From: Serilophus lunatus
Lineage: Eukaryota > Chordata > Aves > Passeriformes > Eurylaimidae
Reading direction: 5' to 3'
DNA: 64,000 bases
Assembly (NCBI GenBank): GCA_013399895.1
Contig: VXBA01003281.1
Span: 155,664-219,663, forward strand
Numbering within the stretch: the stretch's first letter is position 1; each line of letters begins with the position of its first letter. Below, in pieces: positions 1-10,650 of the stretch. A program made the position numbers and the translations under genes. The notes under the pieces are model-generated. The model had not been told where the DNA came from, did no database searches, and saw only the letters and a program-made list of their open reading frames with translations.

Positions 1-179
1 CAGGCGTCCACTGCCAGCAAGGGCAACGCCACCAACAGCAGCAGCAACAGCAGCAGCAACGCCGCCGGCAGCGGCGCCGCCGGTCCCCGAGCCGCCGGCG
101 GCCGGTCCGCGTCCTGCGCCTTCTGCATCTGGCTCCTGCAGTCTCTCGTCCACATCCTGCAGCTGGGGCAGGTCTGGAG
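1..179 (+). CDS. XKR4: XKR4 exon 1, 3' end (copy A, partial)
   Basis: This is the 3' end of coding exon 1 of XK-related protein 4, a multi-pass plasma-membrane protein. Known family biology: Xkr4 promotes phospholipid scrambling after caspase activation. Frame 1 is open from base 1. It encodes a low-complexity Asn/Ser/Ala/Gly segment (NATNSSSNSSSNAAGSG) and then a hydrophobic helix start (SASCAFCIWLLQSLVHILQ, then LGQVW). The helix closely matches the vertebrate XKR4 sequence at the same position, while the loop before it is lineage-variable, as expected for the cytosolic linker. The exon ends AG/GTGAGG, with GT at 180-181, so it stops two bases into an Arg codon (phase 2). The upstream part lies outside the window in this copy. 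An almost identical copy lies 2218 bases downstream, so this is probably one allele of a single locus rather than a second gene. Confidence 0.92.
34..60 (+). repeat. Coding Asn/Ser trinucleotide repeat in XKR4
   Basis: Two perfect 12-base units of AACAGCAGCAGC followed by AAC encode an NSSS-NSSS-N run in the loop before the hydrophobic helix. The same tract recurs in the exon fragment near 2000 and in copy B at 2252-2278, and all copies have the same length. A repeat of this type can vary in length between species or alleles. Confidence 0.85.
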
Positions 180-1976
180 GTGAGGAGCGGGGCGAGGGCG
201 GGGCGGGGGCCGGGGCCTGAGCCCTTCGCCACGGGGGAGCGTGCCCGGGACTGCACCCGGCGAGCGGCCGCCCGCCGCGTCCCAGGGATCCCCCTTCGGG
301 ACAGCGCGTCAGGAGGCTCGGGTGGCCGGACCACAGCGGGGGCCCTGAGACCTGTGAGCGGTCCCGGGCGGGAGGCGTCCCATCTCTCCGAGGAGAGCCC
401 CGCCGGGTCCCGGAGCGCCCTGTGCCGCACGGGCGGCCGCCGCCCCGGCAGGCGCCCGACTGACTCCCGCCCGCGCAGTACCAGGTGCCCTGAACCTCCT
501 GGGAAACCTGCGCCGCAGGCTCGGTAAAATTAGGGAAACTGGCAGAGGAAAGGAGCCATACCCCGGTAATGCGCGTCTCCTGGTGTCCTCACATGTGGCC
601 AGGACACCGTTGCTGCCAGCGGGGAACTTCGCTGACAGCGAAGTTACTTTCTGGTAACATCCCGATGTTTTGAGATTTACACATATGCTGTGAACAGTCT
701 TCTCCTTGCCATACATATTCGTTTTCTAGATATGTGAAGTGTTAAAGGAATGTCTTCTAAATCAAACCTTTGAGTAGCAGTTCTCAAAACCATCTGCAAG
801 CGACGTACCGTGTGTTATGGAAAGGATGTGCTGAACTAGGTTGTGGAATGAACTTACTGAAAAAGGAGATGACATCATAGTTTTCAAAAGTAAACTTTTG
901 CTTCATTTTGAGCAAGTTTCCAGGAAAGACTCATATGGAGGCTGAATGCCCTGCAAATATATTTAGTACTGCATGAAAACTCTGAACTACAAAGTTTAGA
1001 AGGCATAGCATATAAAAAGGTAAAGCTTTCACATAAAAGTTTGGGAGATAGATGCTCTGTTGAAGAAGGTCATGCAGTGGGACAAATGCACTAAAGCAAG
1101 AGATGAAAATACCTTTGGGGTTTATTATCTGATAGATGAAAAAAAAATTCTGTCAACCTTTTGTTTTGGATACAGTGTGGGGTTTTTTTTCGTAATTATT
1201 TCGTTAGAGAGTTTAATTTGTTTATACTCTAACTTCTAACATTGTTTTTGATCTATGTCTCATCCTTTTGAACAAAGACTGTCTTTTGCTCTCTATTAAC
1301 GCACTATCTTGTATGCTCAGCATTAAGCAGCCCTTAAGCACCTAGGAGTCCAAGAGCTGATAGATAACTGACCAAAGACCTTAGGATGCCTAACTAAGTA
1401 CATTTTGCTTTCCAGAGTATTTGGTTCATTGTAACAAATACAGTTTTCTAAACTTGTGAAAGTTATAGGTGCGCTCAATATTAACTATGACATGACTTGA
1501 GAGGGAAGCAGAATTTTGAACAGAAAGTGATGCTTTTTTTTGGCTCTTGAATGCTCATATGCTCCTTTATGCTCTACCTCCATAGATGAAACTTTCTGAA
1601 TGAGATTATTTTTGTGTAAAGTTTAGTCCCTATCCTGCAGAGACAGAAAAGTAGTACAATTAATACTCATCTATTTAGAAGACAGAAAGTGTGGATCATG
1701 CTGAGTGACACAGACGAGAGTTTTACAAGGTCTGGTGTCATGACTCTGTATTGGAGAACACAAAGAGCAGGGAGGGCTGTGGGTGGAGCAGGGTGGGACC
1801 TAATACTGTACAGCACTTCTGTTAGATGAGGTGTCTGGGATTTAGAGCTCTCCAGCTTCTTGCTTTTTGATGAAGCACAGTCTCTTTTAACATAAGATTT
1901 TCTCCTTGGAAAAGAACCTAGTCCTCTACATTTAAAGCTGGCTGAGTCTCTTTTGATCATATATGGCTTTTTTCAT
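180..1976 (+). other. Start of XKR4 intron 1, copy A
   Basis: This begins with the GTGAGG donor. The first 350 bases (to about 530) are very GC-rich with many CpGs, continuous with the CpG island around exon 1. They are open in several frames only because of their base composition. From about 540 onward the sequence turns AT-rich and shows no further exon, repeat family or RNA gene that I recognise. Confidence 0.8.
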
Positions 1977-1977
1977 N
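1977..1977. other. Assembly gap (single N) at the duplication junction
   Basis: A lone N separates intronic sequence (left; it matches the sequence ending at 4194) from exon sequence (right). The right side does not continue the left side: in copy B the bases after 4194 are different. The N therefore marks a join between contigs, not one uncertain base. Confidence 0.9.
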
Positions 1978-2127
1978 GCCAGCAAGGGCAACGCCACCAA
2001 CAGCAGCAGCAACAGCAGCAGCAACGCCGCCGGCAGCGGCGCCGCCGGTCCCCGAGCCGCCGGCGGCCGGTCCGCGTCCTGCGCCTTCTGCATCTGGCTC
2101 CTGCAGTCTCTCGTCCACATCCTGCAG
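1978..2127 (+). pseudogene. Third, truncated copy of the XKR4 exon 1 segment
   Basis: These 150 bases are identical to 13-162 and 2231-2380. The fragment begins right after the N and ends at CCTGCAG, where it runs directly into more upstream exon 1 sequence (2128 on) in a different reading frame. It therefore cannot be part of a working exon. The best explanation is a misassembled contig end within a GC-rich, repetitive exon. I see no sign of retroposition, such as a poly-A tail or the loss of an intron. Confidence 0.8.
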
Positions 2128-2128
2128 G

Positions 2129-2397
2129 CACTGCCCCGCCGCGGAGAGCAAGCTGCTGGTGAGCAGCGGCTCAGCGGCCGCGGACATCGACGCCGCTCGC
2201 CCCAGCACGCCGCAGAGACAGGCGTCCACTGCCAGCAAGGGCAACGCCACCAACAGCAGCAGCAACAGCAGCAGCAACGCCGCCGGCAGCGGCGCCGCCG
2301 GTCCCCGAGCCGCCGGCGGCCGGTCCGCGTCCTGCGCCTTCTGCATCTGGCTCCTGCAGTCTCTCGTCCACATCCTGCAGCTGGGGCAGGTCTGGAG
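2129..2397 (+). CDS. XKR4: XKR4 exon 1, 3' part (copy B, longer)
   Basis: This is the better copy of the XKR4 exon. It extends about 90 bases further upstream than copy A and continues at its 3' side into the long unique intron. The frame runs from about 2129 and encodes CPAAESKLLVSSGSAAADI, then ARPSTPQRQASTASK, the NSSS repeat and the helix start CAFCIWLLQSLVHILQ. RPSTPQRQAS is a motif I recognise from vertebrate XKR4 in the same position, which fixes both gene and frame. The exon ends at 2397 before GTGAGG (GT at 2398-2399), phase 2, as in copy A. The protein is a membrane scramblase, and this piece is the cytosolic loop plus the start of a transmembrane helix. The start codon, first helices and promoter are not in the window; sequence left of 2128 is a misjoined fragment. 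Exons 2 and 3, with most of the membrane domain and the C-terminal caspase region, lie beyond the window. Confidence 0.93.
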
Positions 2398-4194
2398 GTG
2401 AGGAGCGGGGCGAGGGCGGGGCGGGGGCCGGGGCCTGAGCCCTTCGCCACGGGGGAGCGTGCCCGGGACTGCACCCGGCGAGCGGCCGCCTGCCGCGTCC
2501 CAGGGATCCCCCTTCGGGACAGCGCGTCAGGAGGCTCGGGTGGCCGGACCACAGCGGGGGCCCTGAGACCTGTGAGCGGTCCCGGGCGGGAGGCGTCCCA
2601 TCTCTCCGAGGAGAGCCCCGCCGGGTCCCGGAGCGCCCTGTGCCGCACGGGCGGCCGCCGCCCCGGCAGGCGCCCGACTGACTCCCGCCCGCGCAGTACC
2701 AGGTGCCCTGAACCTCCTGGGAAACCTGCGCCGCAGGCTCGGTAAAATTAGGGAAACTGGCAGAGGAAAGGAGCCATACCCCGGTAATGCGCGTCTCCTG
2801 GTGTCCTCACATGTGGCCAGGACACCGTTGCTGCCAGCGGGGAACTTCGCTGACAGCGAAGTTACTTTCTGGTAACATCCCGATGTTTTGAGATTTACAC
2901 ATATGCTGTGAACAGTCTTCTCCTTGCCATACATATTCGTTTTCTAGATATGTGAAGTGTTAAAGGAATGTCTTCTAAATCAAACCTTTGAGTAGCAGTT
3001 CTCAAAACCATCTGCAAGCGACGTACCGTGTGTTATGGAAAGGATGTGCTGAACTAGGTTGTGGAATGAACTTACTGAAAAAGGAGATGACATCATAGTT
3101 TTCAAAAGTAAACTTTTGCTTCATTTTGAGCAAGTTTCCAGGAAAGACTCATATGGAGGCTGAATGCCCTGCAAATATATTTAGTACTGCATGAAAACTC
3201 TGAACTACAAAGTTTAGAAGGCATAGCATATAAAAAGGTAAAGCTTTCACATAAAAGTTTGGGAGATAGATGCTCTGTTGAAGAAGGTCATGCAGTGGGA
3301 CAAATGCACTAAAGCAAGAGATGAAAATACCTTTGGGGTTTATTATCTGATAGATGAAAAAAAAATTCTGTCAACCTTTTGTTTTGGATACAGTGTGGGG
3401 GTTTTTTTCGTAATTATTTCGTTAGAGAGTTTAATTTGTTTATACTCTAACTTCTAACATTGTTTTTGATCTATGTCTCATCCTTTTGAACAAAGACTGT
3501 CTTTTGCTCTCTATTAACGCACTATCTTGTATGCTCAGCATTAAGCAGCCCTTAAGCACCTAGGAGTCCAAGAGCTGATAGATAACTGACCAAAGACCTT
3601 AGGATGCCTAACTAAGTACATTTTGCTTTCCAGAGTATTTGGTTCATTGTAACAAATACAGTTTTCTAAACTTGTGAAAGTTATAGGTGCGCTCAATATT
3701 AACTATGACATGACTTGAGAGGGAAGCAGAATTTTGAACAGAAAGTGATGCTTTTTTTTGGCTCTTGAATGCTCATATGCTCCTTTATGCTCTACCTCCA
3801 TAGATGAAACTTTCTGAATGAGATTATTTTTGTGTAAAGTTTAGTCCCTATCCTGCAGAGACAGAAAAGTAGTACAATTAATACTCATCTATTTAGAAGA
3901 CAGAAAGTGTGGATCATGCTGAGTGACACAGACGAGAGTTTTACAAGGTCTGGTGTCATGACTCCGTATTGGAGAACACAAAGAGCAGGGAGGGCTGTGG
4001 GTGGAGCAGGGTGGGACCTAATACTGTACAGCACTTCTGTTAGATGAGGTGTCTGGGATTTAGAGCTCTCCAGCTTCTTGCTTTTTGATGAAGCACAGTC
4101 TCTTTTAACATAAGATTTTCTCCTTGGAAAAGAACCTAGTCCTCTACATTTAAAGCTGGCTGAGTCTCTTTTGATCATATATGGCTTTTTTCAT
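2219..4194 (+). repeat. Tandem duplicate, copy B
   Basis: This is the partner of 1-1976 at offset 2218. It is the copy that joins unique intron at 4195, so it is probably the one in its true genomic position. Its intron part (2398-4194) repeats the GC-rich CpG-island tail and the AT-rich sequence of copy A. I see no additional gene in it. Confidence 0.9.
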
Positions 4195-5189
4195 GTTTTA
4201 TTCACAGCAGCCTAAGACTATGAGAATATTAGACTGAAAAGGCATGTTAGGGCATTATTTCCGATTTAGCCTATTACTTGTTGTGTTTTTTTCCCCTACT
4301 GAAACAGAGCCTTAGAATTGTTTATCTGTTAGTAACTTTCTAGTATTTATTTGCAATTTTTCACAAACATACAAATTATATAGTCAGTTGTATTCAGCAT
4401 TGCATATAAAACTTCGTAATTGATTAAAGTGACTTCATTTTATTTCACTGAATGTATTCCTGATAAGTGAGAGCCTTTGGAGAGTCTACAACTAATAATC
4501 AGCACCAAAGCAGAGAGGTCACGTCAAACCCTAAATGTGGTGTCAGAACTAACATGTACTGTGGAAAATTTCTGGAAAATATCATGTCTCTTCGAATATT
4601 TAATAGTCCAGAACTTTTATTTCATGCTGTAACATTGGTACTGGCTTGAGCAAATTGCTCATCCTGCTTGGACTGAAGGATGAAGTGTTTTCCAGTTGCC
4701 TGTGCTTGGATATTAAGTCCTTCTTTGATGCAGCTGAACAGCCCAAGCCACAAGTGCACACATGCTGGGGTTACCTTCCCTCAGTTGACAAAACCATGTT
4801 ACACTTTGTTCTGTGTCTTTCACTGTGTTTCCCCTTGGCTTCTAGTTTTTTCCTTCTCTTTTTCTTTTGACTCTGGTTAAAGCTCTCCTATAGCTACATT
4901 TAAGTTTTCTATTATTTATTACATTGAATATCCTACCAGCAAAAATGACAGTAAGATATCTGCCATTTCTCTGTCGACAAGGAGCCCTTGGTATAAGAAT
5001 CAAGGTTTTGTGTAGGGGCAGGGATATCAGGGAATGAGAAGAAAGTTTGCTGGTTCCAGAATCTCAGGCTACTGAAATTGTTGCTCATTTTATTTTCATA
5101 TGGTATTTGTTGTCTTTTGTCTCTTCATGGATGAAGATTTTTGAGGGAGCTGTATCAGCTTCTTGTTTAAGGAGGCTATCCTAAGGAAT

Positions 5190-5216
5190 GGGCTGGCGGG
5201 GGTGGGGTGGGGGGTG
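5190..5216 (+). other. G-quadruplex-type motif
   Basis: On the + strand, G-runs of 3, 5, 4 and 6 are separated by short loops of CTGGC, T and T. This fits the usual four-run G-quadruplex pattern. In an intron transcribed on this strand the motif would also be present in the pre-mRNA. No function is shown. Confidence 0.6.
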
Positions 5217-7702
5217 GTGTACAACTGGCAATCCCAACACTTTTAATATTCTTGGACTAAATTTAAAAAAAAGACCTGAAAAAATGTGGTTTTAGGGATT
5301 CGTTCTCTCAGGATGGCTTTTAACAATTTCAAAGCTTTTCCTTTGAGGTTAATTTTCTGTTTACAAATATACTAAAAGCCAGATAATTTAAAATGATTAT
5401 GTGCTAATTTTAACTAGAATGTGCTAATGGGAAGCGAATGAGGTTTTTAATGTGACAAGGAACAATGCTGGAAATAGGCAATCTAAATTTACTAAAGCAG
5501 CTTTTATACCTCCAGGGTAAAGAAGGGGTGCTGCAGGAGCAGCTATGTGGACAGTCAGTTCTGAATAAAAAAGTAATTTTTTCTTTTGAAATTGGTATAT
5601 AATTTCCCCTCCCCTCCAACTTTAGAATACAAATTCCTCTTTTTTGAAGAATAAAAGTAGATTTTTTTTCTCTGACTTCCTGATAACACTGTCCTGTTAA
5701 AATTCCAGTGAAGTCTCTGAGGAGCTGCTTGCAACAGCAAACTGCAGCCACTAGGCTTTTGTTAGCAGCTAATTCCATGTTAAAATATAATCATTGATGA
5801 GATTCTGCCTTCAGAGATAGATATGCATTTCCTTATCCATACTTCTAGTGTGTTCTGCTTTACTAATATATGGGCATAAAAGCTGCAATATGGAGCCCTG
5901 TTCTCCGAAGTATGTGCTGTGAAAGATCTGGTGCAAGGAAGATGTAATGCACAGGGTCCTTTTATTACATTGAAAGAAAAAACATAGAAGTGGATGCTTT
6001 AATTTATAGTCTACGAGGACTATGTAGAGATACATGGGCCAGTACAATTCAGATAAACTATTGCCCTTTGAGTCTGGCATGAGAGTATGTAAACACTGCC
6101 CTTGAGCATCCCTTTGATACACTAAGGTTTCCAGGCTTAGCTGTGGCTTTCAGATTTTCCAGTGGATAGCAGGACTTGGTGATTGGAATGTAAGAGATAA
6201 TAGCATTCACTTGGCATCCGTGAAGCTGTTTCGTATTCTCAAAAAAACTCTTCTCTGTCTGATGTTCCTTTGGGCTGGCAGGATCAGTTAGCCATGCTCC
6301 TGAATCTGGGTAAAGGGGTTGTGAGAGCAAGCCCTGCAAGGAATGTGGGTTGTAGGAAATTGGGAGGTGAGAAGACGAGGCTAAAGGACTTGGTAGTGCC
6401 CAGTTTGGGGTGCCTGGAAAGCGAGTAGCTCTTTGAGACAACTATTGTGCCTTGAAGCAGGGTGGTGTGAGCTGCCTTGGTGCTTGGAGGTTCCCACAGT
6501 GTCTGTTATTTTGACTGAAAGGCTGCAAAGTGCCTGAAAGTGAACTGTCAAATTTCTGTAGCCGACAAGGCCAGAGGAAGGGTGAATCATTGGAAAGAAG
6601 AGGACTGGAAATTACCCTTTAAAATTATTTCTGGATTGCTGAAATAATACTGAGATGATTAAGTATATCACTGTCAACAGAGTGAGAGATTTTGACTGAG
6701 ATTTCCTAGCTGTGTGGGAAACCACCTAGGAAAGGAGGAGGAGACACCAGGTTAATTGCTGTCCCTTCCGGGTGACCTTTTCTAGGACAAGTGTCTGTTC
6801 CAAAGTGGGAATCTGACAAATCATGCTGTGGTTTAGCTGTACCTCTTTATGTGTATCACTAAGAAAGCATTATCTTCCTTCTCCTTCTTGGTTCTTATTT
6901 GGAAAGAAATCCCAAAAAACAACAACAAAAAAAGAATTGGGACAACGTTTACTGGTGATGCTGTATTCTGAGACCGGTGTGCGTTGCAGTCTCTCTGCTG
7001 CCTTGTGAAAGCATTTTTCCCAAATCTGGATCATCTACCAAAAAAATTTCATTGCCTCTGCTCATAAGATTCACCTCTGCAATAACTGATACTCTTAGAA
7101 TTTACCAAAAAAAGAGGAGAAACTATGTCTGCCCTATATATGAGAAATTTTCACAACTTTCTCAGGTGCTCACTATTAAGCGTTACTGGCGCCCTAAACT
7201 AGAACTGTGAACAAGGTAGCTCAAATTAAGAAAAACCTCACCAGTCTTAACTCCAAACTTAAATAGGTTCTTTTGTCTTTGCACTTTTGCTCTACATAGT
7301 AGTTTTGACACTTTTGTTCAGAAGTCATGTAGTAATTCAGTGTAGTTAGGTGGTCAATAATTCCAGCTGCCACTGGACTTCACACTATGGTGTAATAATA
7401 TCTCAATCTGACACTATTTTTTCTTACTGTTTTGAAATCTGTCAGATAATTTGTCACATGGAGTCCACATTTATGAATCATAGCCATTTCCTAGACAAGA
7501 TTGTTGCATATCCTTCCCATCTGTCTCTTATTGTAGCAAAATGCTACCACTCAGCAATACCATATTTCTTTTATTGAGTTACTACAGTGCTTGAGTTAAA
7601 GTCCTACTGGTGAACTATTTTACTTGCTGTGTCTTTAGATCTCAGGAAACGTGATGGGCTGCTAGAAATAGGAATTAAAGTTTCCTTTTTTTTCCCTCTC
7701 AG

Positions 7703-7728
7703 CGGGATCAGAAGGGGCAGCCCATCCT
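7703..7728 (+). other. Candidate 26-nt micro-exon or cryptic exon
   Basis: A strong polypyrimidine tract (7681-7700) ends in CAG at 7700-7702. It is followed by 26 GC-rich bases and then GTAAGTAG, a perfect consensus donor, at 7729. The gene and strand are right for inclusion in XKR4 transcripts. However, 26 is not a multiple of 3, so after the phase-2 end of exon 1 inclusion would shift the frame. It could be a poison or cryptic exon, or chance. Confidence 0.25.
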
Positions 7729-7790
7729 GTAAGTAGCCTGACCATATTTAAAGTTTTGCTAATACGTTCAGTAGAGTACATATTCAAAAT

Positions 7791-7807
7791 GGGGGGGGGA
7801 GGGGGGG
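7791..7807 (+). repeat. G-homopolymer pair (G9-A-G7)
   Basis: Two long G-runs are separated by one A and followed by a T-rich stretch. This is low-complexity sequence, prone to slippage and to sequencing error. Confidence 0.8.
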
Positions 7808-10440
7808 TTCTTTTTCTTTTTTGTTCTTCTTTTTATGGAGACAGTGGTATGCAGATGAAGTCTGTGCCTTTCATATTTTTTTGGAAACACAAAAGTGAAG
7901 CTTTACTATGTTCTTAAAAATCTCTTACAAGTCTGCATACAAATCAGATTCGGTAGTCAGTTTATTCTAATAACCTTAGCTGTGTGTAAAAGATGCTGAT
8001 GTACTTTAGAAGAAAGATACTGTACTTTAATAATTAACAAGTATTCTCTCAGTAGAGAATATTTATCAGTTACATAAGTTTTCAGATTTTCAAAGGACTG
8101 CTTAAGCACTAACATTTCTAATCACTCAATAGGCCTAGTAGGAAAACTAATATACACAGAATGCTTTCTAGAAACTTTTATATGGGATGGATTTATATTT
8201 GGCTTTTCCCAAAAAGGTGGATAATCTGTATGATTTTAAGGGTTTGAATCTCAGAGGATTTCATGTCACCATGTACAGATACTATTCTAGAGATCTGTGA
8301 CACAACACAGGACTGAATATATGTACATACCATGAATTCAAAGAAATGCCTCACATTAGAATTTGTTTCTAAGAATTGTAAAATTGCAACCAGACGAGGG
8401 TGTGGGGGTTTTTTCTAATAACATTTCTGTTACATAATCAGGGAAAAAGTATTTATTGCTGAAAGGTGAGTTTGCATGTCCACATCTCTTGTGGGAAAGG
8501 AAGAAAGTGCAACGTCGTGATCTATAGCCTGAGTTATTCTGCTTCATTCTTCAGGTTATTTACGTTGCAGTTTAACTTGTTCAGAAGAGTACTTGCCTTG
8601 TCATCTGGCTTAGTCTTTAATATTTGTCCATAAGGACTGATTTGTCCACAATGATACAAAAGTTCTAGTTAAATTAAAATAAAATCAATTCCTCTGTCGC
8701 TTATAACAGTGTTACCTTGGTCTTCTGTCTCTCTGTTCCAATTAAGTAGCATTTAATGTACAGCAGATAAATCACAACAGTGACTTACATTTTCAGTAAA
8801 TAGGTTGTTTGGGAGGAATTTATCAGGCACAAACAAAATCAATAGCACTTTTACTTGCATTTCAAGTAGAAATTTGTGGTTGCTAAAGTGTATTTACAAA
8901 GTGGTGCCATTTTTGTCCATTTTAGCATAGTTGTCAGTTGTATACATTGTGTCAAGTGGACATATAGTAGTGGAAGTGGCAAACAGGCTATAAAAAGAAC
9001 AGTTTCCATGTGCTTGATTTTTAAAAGGAAAGGAGGCTGATATAAAAGAGAATATGAGGAAGAACTGAGGGAGCATGTAGAAAAGGAAGCAGATTCTGAA
9101 AAGGCATAGGAATACCAGTTAATCCTCCTAACTATGTACTTAACTCCAGGAGGCAGAAAAACTGAAGAGTTGTATGTCAGGGCAAAATTACAGCAAAAAT
9201 GTTAGATAAACTCTGATTGCAGTGAGAAGTCATCCTAACAATGATAAATAAAAATGTAAGACATCAGTTTGACATCAGATGACAGGGAATAGAGTACTCT
9301 AAAGCATCTTTTCATACATTTTTGAATTAAAAAATAGTAAGTCTTGGGTATATATTTTTCCAAGAGATTTTGCCTGAATTTTCTGACAACCATAACATGA
9401 ATTATCATCTCCCTGTGGGCTCTGATTGCTGAAGTGGTTTCTTATCTCTCTCCTTCTCGTTCTGTTTACCTGCCTGAATGGCTGAAATGGGTTATAATGT
9501 ACTTTTCTCCCCAAGATATAATAATTGCTATATTATGTTATTATTTTCATTACTTTTCCATTGACAACAAGCTTGTGCTCTTCACTATGTTCATGGCGTA
9601 AGACTTGAACAGCAAGCCACATTAATCTTTTTGATTGGCAGGGATAATCAGTGGAGGTGGTTAGTGCTATCAGTTACAAATGATTTGATGTCATGAGTTG
9701 GAGCTCACGGAGCATGACTGTTTTGTGTGATGTTTTCAAAGGAAGTTTGGCAGCCAATTACGTTACAGCAAAAGTAGCTACTTTTTGTTCTTCTAAAATT
9801 GGAAGGTGTGACTAAGACAAGACAAATGTACCAAGGATTGTGCCAGCTGCTTTAAAGAAAGATGCAGATATTTTATGGTGAATAAAAAGTCAATTAACCT
9901 TACAGATCTTTATCAGCTGCTATATACCAGATTTCTCACCTTAATAATTAAGGTTAATATTTCCACAGTTTTCCATACTGTTCACTTAATAGGATGTTTT
10001 TATGGAAAGATCTGATCTTTTCTAGGATCGTCCCAATTTCTTTGAGTGGCATTTTAACATGTATAGCGCATAGGATCCATAGATTACTTCCAACAGGTCC
10101 AAGGAAAGTACCTCTAAATATCAAGCACTAGACTTCAGCTATCTACAGAGGGATCTTTAGAGAGCAACTAAAAGGCACTGTGCTGATAAGTTCACCATTT
10201 AGTAGTTGCTCATGTGTCATTATAAAAGTGTGGGTTCTTTTATCTAAAACAATATGGATGGAGTTTTTTCTCTTCTTATTTTTCCTCAATCCTAATCTTT
10301 ATATGCTCACTTTATATGTAAATCTTTCCGTGAGACAGATCTAAAATAGGACTTAACTCTGCAAAGCAGAATTTAGATATTCTTCAGGCATATAGACCTG
10401 AAAATATGACCGGGAAAATTTGGCTCAACAGCTTTTTTTA

Positions 10441-10650
10441 GGAAGGCTTTTTTAATGTGAGGGTGACAGAGCGCCCTCTCAGGCTGCCCAGAGAGGCTGT
10501 GGAGTCTCCTTCGCCGGAGTTAATCAAAACATGCCTGAACGTAATCCTGTGCAACTTGCTATAGATGAACTTGCTTTAGCAGGAGGCTTGGATTAGATGG
10601 TCTCCAGAGGTCCTTTTGAACCACAAACATTCGTTACTCTGTGATTCTGT
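10441..10650 (+). mobile_element. CR1 LINE, 5'-truncated 3' end
   Basis: The order of blocks matches the avian CR1 3' end on the + strand: GTGAGGGTGACAGAG, AGGCTGCCCAGAGAGGCTGT, GGAGTCTCCTTC, the TGTGCAAC region, TTGGATTAGATGGTCTCCAG, then the terminal TGTGATTCTGT repeat. It is diverged and carries a small deletion after GAGCGCCC. It does not encode an intact reverse transcriptase. Confidence 0.85.

Larger units (their letters stand above)
1..1976 (+). repeat. Tandem duplicate, copy A of XKR4 exon 1/intron 1
   Basis: Bases 1-1976 match 2219-4194 end to end at a constant offset of 2218, with no net indel. By eye I found three differences: C273/T2491 and T1747/C3965, both CpG-type transitions, and T1183/G3401 at the edge of a G-T homopolymer. 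That is about 0.15% divergence, which resembles heterozygosity within one bird rather than an old paralogue. The duplicate ends abruptly at the N at 1977. It is most likely a haplotype (false) duplication created by assembly. A very recent real tandem duplication is the alternative. Confidence 0.9.
4195..10440 (+). other. XKR4 intron 1, unique part
   Basis: AT-rich non-coding sequence. I recognise no exon, RNA gene or transposon family here apart from the G-rich motifs and the candidate micro-exon listed separately. A slightly more GC-rich, repeat-free stretch at about 6120-6600 has no coding signal that I can defend. Confidence 0.6.

Noticed and set aside
180..716. Long overlapping open frames on both strands after exon 1 (and their copies near 2400-2930).
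   Set aside because: They follow the splice donor in a CpG-rich stretch where stop codons are rare; Arg/Pro/Gly-rich translations are typical of such composition, not of genes.
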